From Cordia subcordata (Eukaryota > Streptophyta > Magnoliopsida > Boraginales > Cordiaceae), in NCBI GenBank assembly GCA_028554755.1, contig JAPTOF010000021.1, forward strand, positions 5,736,001 through 5,800,000: DNA of 64,000 nt, read 5' to 3'. Position numbers and translations under genes: made by a program. How positions within the stretch are numbered: position 1 is the first letter of the stretch; each line of letters begins with the position of its first letter. Of the stretch, positions 47,173-57,918 are shown one piece after another. Below the pieces are notes generated by a model. That model searched no databases and was not told the DNA's origin. It saw only the letters and a program-made list of their open reading frames with translations.

Positions 47173-48093
47173 CTATTTTGCTCCATCAAAGCCAAAATTC
47201 TTGAGTAGTTCCTTGGTGTACTTAGCTTGGTTGATGAAGATTCCTTCCTTTAATTGCTTAATTTGAAGTCCAAGGAAGAAATTAAGTTTTCCCATCATGC
47301 TCATTTCAAATTCATTATGCATACACTTGAAGAAACTTTCATAAAGAGATTCATTAGTAGCACCAAATATAATATCATCAACATATATTTGTACAATCAG
47401 GATCTTTTCCATCATGCTTTACAAATAAAGTTGAGTCAAGTTTACTTCTAGTGAAGCCATTTTCGAGCAAGAATCTACTAAGTCTCTCATACCGTGCTCT
47501 AGGTGCTTGCTTTAGACTGTACAAAGCTTTCTCAAGTTTAAACACATAGTTAGGATAAATAGGATCTTCAAAACCCGAAGGTTGAGTAGCATACACTTCT
47601 TCATTAATATAGCCATTTAAGAAAGCACTTTTCACATCCATTTGATACAATTTGAAATTCATGAAACATGCAAAGGCAAGTAACATTCTAATAATTCAAG
47701 TCTAACAATAGATGCAAAGGTTTTATCATAATCGATTTCTTCTTCTTGTTTAAAACCTTGTGCAACTAATCGAGCCTTGTTTCTAATTACTATGCCGGAT
47801 TCATCTAACTCATTCCTAAAAACTCATTTAATTCCTATTATTGACTGATTTTTAGGTCTTTTAACAAGTTTCCATACTTTATTCCTTTGAAATTGGTTAA
47901 GTTCTTCTTGCATAACATTTATCCAACTATTATCAAGCAAAGCATCACGCACATTCTTAGGTTCAATTTGAGACAAGAATGCAAGATGATAACACACATT
48001 TCTCAAAGAAGATCTAATTGCTACACCTTTAAAGGGTTCACCAATAATTTGTGTAGGAGGATCATAACCAACAAATTTGTAAGTTCTAGGCAA
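47173..48093 (-). pseudogene. Element B reverse transcriptase
   Basis: From 48093 the frame reads EPKNVRDALLDNSWINVMQE...VWKLVKRP (RT entry), then MDVKSAFLNGYINEEVY (palm motif with catalytic D), LEKALYSLKQAPRA, and in the next frame QIYVDDIIFGATNE, the YVDD catalytic box. The two main frames overlap at 47378-47415, so one frame shift lies there, and another lies near 47690-47820. All diagnostic Copia RT blocks are intact at residue level, unlike those of element A. Confidence 0.85.
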
Positions 48094-48337
48094 ATCATTA
48101 TTCTTATTATGTACAACATTTTGTTTAATACATTGTTCATTATGGTCATCTTGTTTATCCTCATGATATGCATCATTAGGTTCACTTTCTTTATCTAGGT
48201 CAAGATTACTCTAGTTTTTTTGAATTGTAATGATATCAACATCAACATGTTTAGAATCCAAGCAACCTTCATCAAATTTTATATCTATAGTTTCTTCAAC
48301 AACCATGGTCCTCTTATTGTAGACCCTACATGCTTTA

Positions 48338-49097
48338 TTAGATGAGGAATAACCAAAAAAATATGCCATTACCGGATTTAGCATCAAAATTTCCAAGATT
48401 ATCTTTTTCATTCAAAATGAAGCATGCATAGACAAAAATTTTGAAATAAGACATGCTTGGTTTTCTCCCTTTCCAAAGCTCATAAGGGGTTTCGTCAAGA
48501 CTTTTTTGTATAATGCAACAATTAATCACATAGCATGTGGTGTTTATGGCCTCAGCCCAAAAATAACTTGGCAAATTGTTTTCAACAAGCATTTTTTCTA
48601 GGCATTTCTTGCGAAAATCTATTTTTCCTTTCAATAACTTCATTTTGTTGTGGTGTTCTTGCTGCCAAAAAGTTGAGAGAGATACCATTTTCATTACAAA
48701 AAGATTTCATAGTTTGATTTGTAATTTGGTACCTCTATCACTTTGAATAGTTGAGATTAAATAACCTTTTTGTTTTGAACACATTTGCAAAGTTTTATAA
48801 ATTCATTTAGTTTGTTGTTTCATGTGCAAGAAAGATTACCCATGTGAATCTAGAAAAGTCATCAATAGTCATAAAAGTATACAATTTTTCACTCAAACTA
48901 GCAACCCTATTAGGTCCAAACAAGTCCATATGCAATAGTTCCAAAGGTCTAATAGTTGAAATCACTTTCTTACTTTTGAAAGATTGCCTAGTTTGTTTAC
49001 CAAGCTTGCATGCACGACACCTGTTATCACCAACATATTTAGCTTTGGGCATTCCTTTAACAAGTTCAAGATTAGCAGGCTTGTTTATGGAATTCAA
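48338..49097 (-). pseudogene. Element B integrase
   Basis: The end of the HHCC zinc domain (NRCRACKLGKQTRQSF) leads to the core start LLHMDLFGP and DDFSRFTWVIFL. A second piece at 48694-48338 gives EMLVENNLPSYFWAEAIN-type core sequence (seen as LVENNLPSYFWAEAINTTCY) and the ELWKGRKPSMSYF block. The last catalytic Glu region around 48700-48800 is frame-shifted. Confidence 0.82.
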
Positions 49098-49116
49098 ATT
49101 TGCATGTCCTAATCTT

Positions 49117-49509
49117 CTATCTCATAGCCAAGTATTTTTCACTCATAGCACTTAAGCACTTAACATTTTGATCATGTAAGTCATCAAAGTCAAAAGTATA
49201 TACATTACCATGTACCATACCAACAAAAATCACATTGTCATTACTACCACCAATCTCACATGAAGAAGCTTTGAAGTTAACAAACAATCCTTTATCGCAA
49301 AGTTGGCTAATACTAAGCAAGTTATGTTTCAAACCTTGAACAAGTAACACATTCTCAATATAAAATTTAGATCTATTACCAACATCTACAATACCAATGA
49401 TTCTTCCTTTGGAGTTGTCTTTGAATGTAACAAACCCTTCATTCTTTTCCTTGAGTGACAAGAATTTTGATTTGTCAACAGTCATATGCCTTGAACATCT
49501 ACTATCCAA
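49117..49509 (-). pseudogene. Element B protease and pre-integrase region
   Basis: The frame opens MDSRCSRHMTVDKSKF. In working Copia proteases this site is DSGCSxHM; here the catalytic glycine is arginine, which should inactivate the enzyme. The following VLLVQGLKHNLLSISQLCDK is the conserved pre-integrase block. The reading is open for 130 codons. Confidence 0.82.
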
Positions 49510-50270
49510 AAATCACTTTCTACTATCTCTAGAGGATGCAAGGCAAACCTTCACAAATGAATAAAAAATGATTTAGTGCCCAAGACTTGTTGGGTCCTTG
49601 AACATTAAATTTTGTTCCTTTTGGAACCCACATGACATTATACTTATTTTCACCATATTTTCTAATAAAACATTTATGTGATGCGTGAACATTTCTACAA
49701 CAATAATACATGTAACTTTATGTTTACTAGTGGAAGATGCATGTACAACATGTCTTTTGTAATGATCATATCTCTTTTGAAATTCATCTTTCATTTTGAG
49801 GAGCTAGTTTGTGAAGAACTTGCTTTGTTTTCAAAGAATTTCATATAAGACTTTTGTTTCATTGAGGCATCATGGCCAATATCAGCTTCATCAAAAACAC
49901 ATCTTTGTTTCCCAAGTAAAGTATTTAATTTTTTTGTTCCATTGGTAAATTGTGAAACAATATTTTCTAAATCCTTTACTTTCTTTTTCAATTCTTCATT
50001 TTCATTTTGTAATTCAACATTTTTTTCTTATTTTCCAAATCCTATTTTAAACTTTCATTTTCAATAGTAGAGTCATGCAACTTGTTTTCAAGAGAGAAAA
50101 TATTCTTTTTGAGCTCTTTGTTTTTAGTGATCACTTTCTTGAATTCAATTAGCATTTCATTCTACATTTCTTCTAGTTCTTCATATAAGCATATTTCATC
50201 ACAAGAGGCATAATCAGGACTTACCTTATCATCTTCTCTTGCCATAAGACAAAGGTTGGTCACTTCTTCT

Positions 50271-50519
50271 TCAACAAAGTCCTTCTCTTCCTCGTTGTTT
50301 GATTCTAATTGCTCCAAGTTGTCTCAATGCTTTCTTCTTGAATTTCTTTTCATTGTTCTTCCTCAATAGACACTTGGCTTTGACATTTCTTGATTTTTTA
50401 CATTTAAAACAAATTACTTCTTTGCTAGATTCACCTTTTCTTACCTCTTTTCTTGGACCTTTCTTTGAGTTGAATCTCTCCTTCCTCATAAACCTCTTGA
50501 ACTTTGAGAATATAACCAT
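50271..50519 (-). pseudogene. Element B nucleocapsid region with altered zinc knuckle
   Basis: A strongly basic stretch (KFKRFMRKERFNSKKGPRKE) with CFKCKKSRNVKAKC. The spacing is that of the CX2CX4HX4C knuckle, but the histidine is asparagine, so zinc binding is doubtful. Confidence 0.75.
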
Positions 50520-50796
50520 TTCCTTATCCTCATCACTATCACTTCCACTTGTTGAATCTTCTTGTGGCGTGGCTTTGAGTGCAATTGTATTTTTAGCTTT
50601 TCATCGTTCTTCAAGTTCTTTGAGTTCCAACTCATGTGTCATGAGTGATTTCATGAGTTCACTCAATGGTAGTTTATTGAAGTCCTTAGCGTCTTTGATT
50701 GTCGTCACCTTGGTTGCCACAACAATGGTAGACTCCTCAAGAGTTTCCTAACAAGATTAGAATTTTCATAAGATTTTCCCAGAGATTTCAAAGAAT

Positions 50797-51253
50797 TTAT
50801 AATTTTATGAATCTGGAATACATTTGCTCAATATTTTCTTTGGAAAGCATAGCAAACATTTCAAATCTGTGAACAAGCATGCTAATCCTAGTTTCTTTGA
50901 CTTGACTAGTTCTTTCATATGTGACTTCTAGTTGATCCCATATTTCCTTAGCCATAGTACATCCAATGATTTTGTTAAACTCAATAGCATCTGTACAAAG
51001 ATAAAGATAATGAATAGCATTAACATTAGCTTCAACAAGTTTCATATCATCTTTATCCCATTCATCTTTCGATTTAGGAACCTTAACACCATTTATTTCC
51101 TTAGTGGGGGTAAGTGGGCCATTCACTATGATTCTCCATGCATATATCATTTGCTTGCAAAAATATTCTCATTCTAACCTTCCAAAAAGTATATTTAGTA
51201 CCATCAAAATGTGAGACTCTAGTAACGGAAAGACCTCCAATTCTATGTGCCAT
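50797..51253 (-). pseudogene. Element B gag
   Basis: The likely start ATG is at 51253 (MAHRIGGLSVTRVSHFDGTK then YTFWKVRMRIFLQAND). A frame shift near 51140 leads into an open frame with NGPLTPTKE, KSKDEWDKDDMKLVEANVNA and AKEIWDQLEVTYERT. These are the signatures of the Copia gag (UBN2-type) domain. It follows the primer-binding site by about 90 bp. Confidence 0.82.
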
Positions 51254-51339
51254 GATCTTTAGCTCTACACGGTTAAGTCAAAAAACACACAATGTTGTAG
51301 ATGATCACACAAATTATGTAAATAATGTATAGAGCACTA

Positions 51340-51354
51340 GGCTCTGATGCCGCA
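51340..51354 (-). promoter_or_regulatory. Primer-binding site of element B
   Basis: The minus strand reads TGCGGCATCAGAGCC beside the LTR, matching the initiator tRNA-Met site TGGTATCAGAGCC with two or three changes. Confidence 0.7.
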
Positions 51355-53370
51355 TGTTGCCCAAACAATGAATCCAAATGGGGGATGAATTAGATTAATG
51401 TCACAAATACGGAATTAAAACTCTTTTTCAAACAATACCAATAATCAATGATCGCAATGAACAAGTCTACAAGTATATCAAAGTATTTAAGAAAATGTTA
51501 CTTGAAAGTAAAGAGTTTAAGGTTAAGAAGATCAAATGTAGCGATTTATAGTGGTTCGAACCCCTGAAGGCCCAGTCCACTATCTAAGGTTTCCCTTTAG
51601 GATTTTGGAAGCTTCATCATGAACGGCTTCTTGTTTAGTACGTTGTGGAAGTATAAAACAACAACTGCAACACCTTGTTCGTAACAAGGACCATAAGTAT
51701 TCTCCTAACACTTGAGGGTTTTAATCCCTTCACTCTTAACAAGAATGATATCACACCCTAGTCTACGCAAGAGGGAGGCCCACAACTAATATAATAAATA
51801 AGAGTTTTGGTTACAAGACTTCTTGCAAGCAAAAGTACAAGAGGTATTTAAACCTTTCTATATTGCTCAAAGTAGATAGGCAATTTATGAGCTCAAGTGT
51901 TCTTGATCAATGAATGGAAATGATATGCAATCAATAGAAGCAATAAACAGAGAGAAATAAGAGAGCTTTCAATGGTTATAGATTGCAATAAATGTTTTTG
52001 ATCAAGTTGTATTTGTGTTGAGGTCAAGGGAAGCATTTATAAAGCCAAAATGTTAAATCCCTAACAGCTCTATTTGAAAAAATAAAATTTTGGAACTACT
52101 GGATGACCTAACAAGTCGATCAATGCCCTCAACTGGTATTAACTAAAAACAAACTGGTCATACCGGCCAACCAAGCCGATCGATCGCTATGCTCAATTGA
52201 CAAGAGTTAAAAGCTTATTGATTGTATCAGTTGACCTATACCGATCGAGCACACCTCAGCCGCTATGTATATCGGTCGACTAGCTTGCTCAGCCAGTAGG
52301 TGCCCAAAGTATGTAAAGATAGTTGTACACCACTTAAACGTTTAGAAAACAACCACTTGCAATAGTAAACAACTTTTGCAGGAAATTTAAAGGTTGAAAG
52401 CAATCACGAACCCCGTAAACATCAACTCTCATAGATGCAATGAGTCTAAAACACTCCAAGGATTAAAGCTCAAACTAAAGTTAAGATTTGCTCAGATTTT
52501 TACTTTGACAAGCATATATGCATACCTATACATACACATATACGTACATATAACTACTCCCAACATATGCAAGTTGAGTTTTATACTTGAGTGTCTATAA
52601 TTCATAGCTATAAGCACAATAAATCACTTTTATTGCAAAGTAATGAAGATAACACATATACGTACATATACATATACACATAAGCTTATGTAATCAAATT
52701 CCAATGCAAGAAGAGTTGACAAACCCCACTCAATATCCTACAAAGCATAACTTAAGCCAAGAACTTTTACTTTTACTACAGGAAATCAACATATAATATA
52801 TATCTATACACACACACACACACACTTACACTTATGTATACATGCATATAAGTATATATATTCAAGTTAACTTTTCAACTAGGGTTTTTGAAAGGCATGT
52901 AGAGTTAAGTCAAAAACTCTTGTTTATAGTAGAAAATCTACAAAGAGTAAAGAGCATGCATTTGAAAGAAGTAATTTTATGGAAAAACTAGCATGCAATA
53001 TATTAAGGAGAAAAGATGATCTATTTTTAAGACACAATAACCACATATAAGACAACGTGCATTATGTACAAATGCAAATGAGGAACTTTGAGTTCATAAG
53101 AAAGGTTATGTACTAAAAGCAACTTAACAAGACTAGGATAAAAGAGAGCTACATAGGTCTTCAAATATCTTCATGGCTCTTCAAGTATTTTCTTTAAGAA
53201 AGATCCAAGCTTCACGTCTTCAACTTCCTCAAATGCTCTATCTTACTCAAATGACTACTTTGCACATAAGATTTTCACAATATACTTCCAAAGTAGTAAT
53301 AATTAGTCATTCCATTAAAAATACAATTACGACATCATTAAAATAAAGCAAAATAGCAATAAGTTCAACA
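51355..53370 (-). repeat. 5' LTR of element B, full length
   Basis: It begins TGTTGCCCAAAC and ends AAGTTCAACA, 2,016 bp. It holds the ACCGG/GATCGATC cluster at 52093-52290 and an (AC)n run at about 52806-52826. The end is the same AAATAGCAATAAGTTCAACA-type end as the solo LTR at 31102. Confidence 0.88.
52035..52041 (-). promoter_or_regulatory. TATA box of the element B LTR
   Basis: TATAAAT on the minus strand followed by GCTTCCCTTGACC. The equivalent site in the LTR at 275-2121 is at 1359. Confidence 0.6.
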
Positions 53371-54895
53371 TATGTGATTCACTGGTCTCCAAAAGTAGAA
53401 AGTTTTTATTTGGACTGCTCAAGTTGCAAATTCATGCTATGTGCATTATTATGTATTTAATAGTAAAGTTGAATTGAGATTCAAGTTTATAGTTTTTCTC
53501 ATTATTTGTGATAAGGTAATGAAGGCAAGTTGATTGGTATAATTAAGGTCAAGCCTTAATTTTATAATGATACTTACGTGGAATTGAAGTGGGTATTTTG
53601 CCTTCTTTTATACACTATTTGTTAAGGGAAGTGAATCTAAAGAATATAAATGTAAAGTATTTCTAAAGTATATACGGAGTATCCTAGTATAAAGGCTATT
53701 TTAAATTTTAAATCAGCAATCTTGATTTTTGCTCAAGTGGATACTTTCAGAATATGAAAGAAACATAAGGCCTGATTCATATCTCATGTATTGAAATTGA
53801 TCTATGAGATTTTGCTATGAATTCAATATTTTAAAGTTTAAATATTATGATTAAAGTGATTCTTTAAGGGATATTATGCTACTAACTAAAGATGTTGCAA
53901 TTAAGCATATGGATACTTATAGTTTGATGTATTTAATTAGTGGGAGCAGTCTTTGCCTATGAAGAAGTGTGCAGTATGGTTGCCAGTCTTACATCTGGTG
54001 GTCATAAATATCCAACTTACAAAATAAAGTTTCTAATCTGAAATTATGTCATTGATTATGTTTCAATGATATTGTTATTTCCTGCTTTCTTGCATGACTT
54101 GGATATTGATGACAAATAAAGGTATAAATTTATAAAACTACTGCAATAAAGGTATATAAATTATCATTTTATACTTGGCATATATTTATGCAAATGTGGA
54201 CAAGTTATATACTCAAATGAAAGTGTACAGGATATGATGTTTTCCATATATTTTTGGAAACTTCTTATGAAACTTGGCAAATGCTTCATTGAGATATTAC
54301 ATATTAAAAAATAGAGTGTATAGATGTACTTTATTTTTTGGTGATTTACGATATTCTTTCTATTACGACTATATTCAATTAGTGATCACTGTTTACACAT
54401 ATGCATATAAAGTTCATGTGAGCTCACATAGGCCTAAAGTTTATATCTCAACATATACAGTTAAAAGCTTCTTTAATGAAGTGGTTTCACTTTAGAGCAT
54501 TAAAGGGGATTTACATCCTATTAAAGTTTAAAAGTTTTCTCGGAAACAAAAAGAGAATTTTATCCCATACAAGGTCTTTATAAGACTATAACGTGGAAAT
54601 ATTGTGGAAATTGGCATGCTCATCATTATAGTTGGTTCACATGTACCAACTACCACACTACACTTTGTCATACCATGGAATCCATGTCGATGAGGCATTA
54701 ATGTTTGTGATCATAAAAGTCCTATGGCGATAAATGGTATGACTACTGTCATGGTTCAATATAAATGTCCTTGTTGGACTGAATTCTATATTAAAACATT
54801 TTTTATGTGGCCTTTAAAGTTGTATTCAACCTGTGAGTCTTTTTTCGCAAAATGAATCTTTTATTTAAATATAATAAAACTGATCAGTGTTGCCC

Positions 54896-54906
54896 AAGTG
54901 GGAGAC
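54896..54906 (+). promoter_or_regulatory. Polypurine tract of element C
   Basis: AAGTGGGAGAC immediately before the 3' LTR; this is the standard Copia tract and sets the orientation as plus. Confidence 0.75.
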
Positions 54907-55409
54907 TGTTAGAATTTTTTATTAAATTGTGGGCGACCAGTGATTAAGGCTTTTCTTTATGCGTTCAAAAAACAGGTTGAGTTTGACTAGTAAAGCCGAA
55001 AATATTATTTATCATGATCTATTCCAAAGACGCCTAGGTCCGTCTATTATTCTTTTAGTTGTGTAGTATGTAAGGTATAGAACCTGTTTAAAGTGTTAGG
55101 GCATCTTGATGAGGGGCTCCGATAAAGATTTTAAGACTAGGCCCTCTTTACCATCCAGAATACTGATAGCCTATAAATAGGCTATTAGTATTAGCTTGCC
55201 CCATTAATTGCCACCATACAAAAGTTAGAGAGGGACGGGGAGCCCCTAGTCTGAGCGTGCCTATCATTATATGCTATTACAGTTTTACCGCATGATTATT
55301 AAAGGCAATTATTAATGGCTTCAAATTAATGTATGCCTTAAGAATTATTTACTTAATTCATTAACGCAGTGTTTCTATTTATAATATTAGTTTTATTAAA
55401 AATCTAGCA
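54907..55409 (+). repeat. 3' LTR of element C
   Basis: TGTTAGAATTTTTTATT ... AAATCTAGCA, 503 bp, paired with 32138-32642. The last base is followed by ATGGG, near the ATAGG found left of the 5' LTR. Confidence 0.82.
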
Positions 55410-55705
55410 ATGGGTTGGTATAAATTGATGTTAATTATTTGTTACATGGAGACATGGGCAAAATTAACATAGTCTAATTGAGGATTTCTAGTCTAATTGA
55501 GGATTTCTAAACTTTCTACACGCTTTTAGGTTTTTTTGCATAAAGATATAGTAGGGAAGTTTATGAGTGTAGCATTAGTTATGCTTGAGAAAGATAATAA
55601 ATTAACCAAGAGAATCTAGCTACTAAGATTAGATTAATAGAGAAATTTGCATAACTAAATAAAATATCTAATAAGTGTCTTAGGTGAACTCACTTGTCCT
55701 ACAAT

Positions 55706-55940
55706 TTGATTTGGATTGGTTTTTCTAAAAGTTCTTTTCTTAACAACTTTTTAAAAAAGTATTTTTTTTGAGAAGTTAATAGTTTTAACTTCTGAAAAAA
55801 AGTTGTATTTGAATTTTTTTTTATGGAGTTTTAGCTTTTCTCAAACCAAGCCAAATAATTGTTACAAAAAGAATGTACTTTTTTTAAGGAAAAAAAAGTA
55901 TTTTTTATTTATTAAAAAAAAAGTCAATCCAAACAGGTCT
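55706..55940. mobile_element. MITE-like element (copy 2 of the family at 10661)
   Basis: It opens ATTTGGATTGGTTTTTC and closes GTCAATCCAAACAGG, so the ends are inverted repeats (GGATTGxxTTTT). The interior is poly(A/T)-rich and aligns with 10720-10860. Confidence 0.55.
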
Positions 55941-56939
55941 TTAGGCTTCATTATTGCTAGATTTTTATCAGCTTATTAATTTCAATTTTTAATTAAGTTT
56001 TCTTTCATTAGTTGCTTTTATTTAATTTAATGCAAGTTTTGATTGGTTAATTAGGAATTTAGTTATGTTTTTTAGCTAAAGATTATTATTTTAGTTAAAT
56101 TTTCTTTCAATTATTTGAATAATTTTAAGATTCATTAATTTCAATACTTGATAATGCAACTTACTTTATTACTTGTTATGATATTGTGCACTCGATAAAA
56201 TCACAATACATATCATGAAAGATAAGATTCATGTCTTAAAACCTAATAGCATCACAATTCATTCATATGCACCTAGTGCCCTAGGTCAATGAAATGCTAT
56301 TTTATACACATATACTCTTTTGCCATGAAAATTTGTTGTACTCAAAATGACCACCCGAAAAGGACATGAAACAATGGCCAAAGGCCGAATCTACTAACAT
56401 ATCGACCAAGGGCATAGGAAATACTCATCTTTTAGTGTGGCAATGCTCAGACTACGACATGCATGAAGTTTGCCATTTTTCTTTATTATAGGTATAATAT
56501 TTGAGAATTAGTTTGGATAATGAGAAGGACGAAAGAATCCAGCTTTTAACAATTTCCTGGTCTCCTCTTACAGCTAACACCACACTGGTCTCCTTAAAAT
56601 GCAGAGGTTGCTTGCACGACCTACACCCTTTTTTTGATAGGCAGCTTGTGCTCCACTATATCTTCCGCAAAGTCTTACACATCAGAGTAGTCCAAAGCGT
56701 ATTTTTTTTAATTTATAACCTGATTTTAAAAATTCATTTTAAAAATACCCTTATTTTGAATTCGTTTTTAAATTTACCATTTTTTGTGTTTGAATTACCG
56801 AAACGGTAAATGAGTTACCGTTTTCGAGACGTTTCAAATTTTTACATTTAAATTTTGAATGGGTTGCGCAATTAATGTAAGTTCGGTAATCGAATTACCA
56901 AAACAATAATTGACCGACCTTTTTTTGTAATAATTTTCT
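55941..56939. other. Intergenic; no gene seen
   Basis: AT-rich to 56300. Positions 56300-56900 have scattered open frames without a recognisable domain, and repeated ACCGAAACGGTAA / TTCGGTAATCGAATTACCG-type words at 56795-56910. Confidence 0.4.
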
Positions 56940-57155
56940 TTATGCAATTGGCCGAAAATTCATCATTGGCTTTTGTCTTCTGTCGCAATTTTTCCTCTTA
57001 GGTAGCAGACAAAGAAGGAACTTAGGAGCGCCAGGAAGTTTTGATTGGATCTCCTCAAACATCTTTTCCACTCTAACAAGAGGTGGTGTCCACCTGTACT
57101 GTGGATCCTCAAACATCTCCTCAAGCATCCTCTGTAGATTAAACTTGCATGCCAA
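56940..57155 (-). pseudogene. Argonaute (AGO4-clade) MID-domain fragment
   Basis: An open frame of 71 codons. Residues about 16-53 read EDPQYRWTPPLVRVEKMFEE, then IQSKLPGAPKFLLCLLPKRK. This corresponds closely to the start of the MID domain of plant AGO4/AGO6/AGO9 proteins, where the family has VRVEKMFEEIQSKLPG and FLLCLLPERKNSD. Similarity ends right after it, and no PAZ, PIWI or neighbouring exon is found on either side. It is therefore a single exon-sized fragment, probably moved by a transposon. The E to K change in LLPKRK and loss of context argue against function. It lies about 760 bp beyond the stop of the kinase gene, same strand. Confidence 0.7.
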
Positions 57156-57363
57156 AACTTAAAACGAAGTGAGGGATAAGAAGCGGGAACTACAGTTGGA
57201 ACGAGGGCCGGAGAGATGACCTGGGATTTAATTTGGGCCCTAAGTGTAGAATCTGGACTTCCCTAGTCGTTTCCGCAACGTGCAATTAATTGTTATCACT
57301 CCATGTACATTTAGAATTGGAGGCGATTTCTGTCTATATAGATTCACGCGCACCCATCCTTAA

Positions 57364-57481
57364 AGCCTGTTTGACTCCTCTAATTTTGCTATTTATAAGT
57401 ACTTAAAATAAAAATTATCTTCTCACATACTTTTTACTATTTACAATTTATAAGTCCCAAATAAGCTTAGCCAAGCAGGCT
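57364..57481. mobile_element. Short MITE, copy 2
   Basis: AGCCTGTTTG at the left and CAAGCAGGCT at the right are inverted with one mismatch. The interior, TTATAAGTCCCAAATAAGCT included, matches the copy at 21044-21163. It lies between the Argonaute fragment and the kinase gene. Confidence 0.7.
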
Positions 57482-57918
57482 CCGAAATCCAACTCATGGC
57501 CCACGGTCAGGTATGATCCTGATAGGAACATCTAGCGCTACATTCCCAAGGAAAACCGACAACACGGGAAAAGAAGTGGCAGCATCAGCAAGCACCGGTA
57601 AAGATTCTTTGGACGTCATAATGAAGCAGAAAGCATGTTGCTAGACAAGGCAGGTTGAGATATAGCAACAAAAGGCGTCTATAAATACACATGAAATCTC
57701 CTCTAATACCACTAAATCACCAAGTTAAATCCATAAAATCCGAAAGAGAAAAGAAAATAAACATAAAACAAGCAGTTGTCATAATTTTACCCCCTTTTTT
57801 TCTATCTGAACAAAGAAATTAAGCCTGATAGATACAAATGGCTGATATTAACTCAGTTTTTCCTCGTTTTTCCAGTTCTTTACTTTGTTCTTACCACTTC
57901 TAATTTGCTCCCTTAACA

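Larger units (their letters stand above)
36071..53370 (-). mobile_element. Element B: SIRE-type Copia retrotransposon with an extra ORF, split by element A
   Basis: The LTRs are 36071-37448 (truncated) and 51355-53370. Between them, on the minus strand from 51253 down, are gag, zinc knuckle, protease, integrase, RT and RNase H, the Copia order. An additional ORF lies between RNase H and the 3' LTR, as in SIRE/Maximus elements. Flanks TATAT (36066-36070) and TATGT (53371-53375) fit a 5-bp target duplication with one change. Stop codons and frame shifts occur throughout, so it is inactive. Removing element A (38141-45300) and its duplication leaves about 10.1 kb, a normal size for this clade apart from the truncated LTR. 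Confidence 0.88.
32138..55409 (+). mobile_element. Element C: non-coding Copia-like LTR retrotransposon, split by element B
   Basis: Two related LTRs of 505 and 503 bp (32138-32642 and 54907-55409) in the same orientation carry TG...CA ends. A primer-binding-like site follows the left LTR and a polypurine tract precedes the right one. The flanks ATAGG (32133-32137) and ATGGG (55410-55414) fit a 5-bp target duplication with one change. Its own interior is 32643-36070 plus 53376-54906, about 5 kb. There I could not find gag, protease, integrase or RT. It is therefore a LARD-like non-autonomous element, or one too decayed to recognise. Element B (36071-53370) lies inside it. Confidence 0.8.

Noticed and set aside
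50299..50751. A 150-codon open frame on the plus strand
   Set aside because: It is antisense to the Ser/Lys-rich gag-nucleocapsid region of element B and resembles no family.
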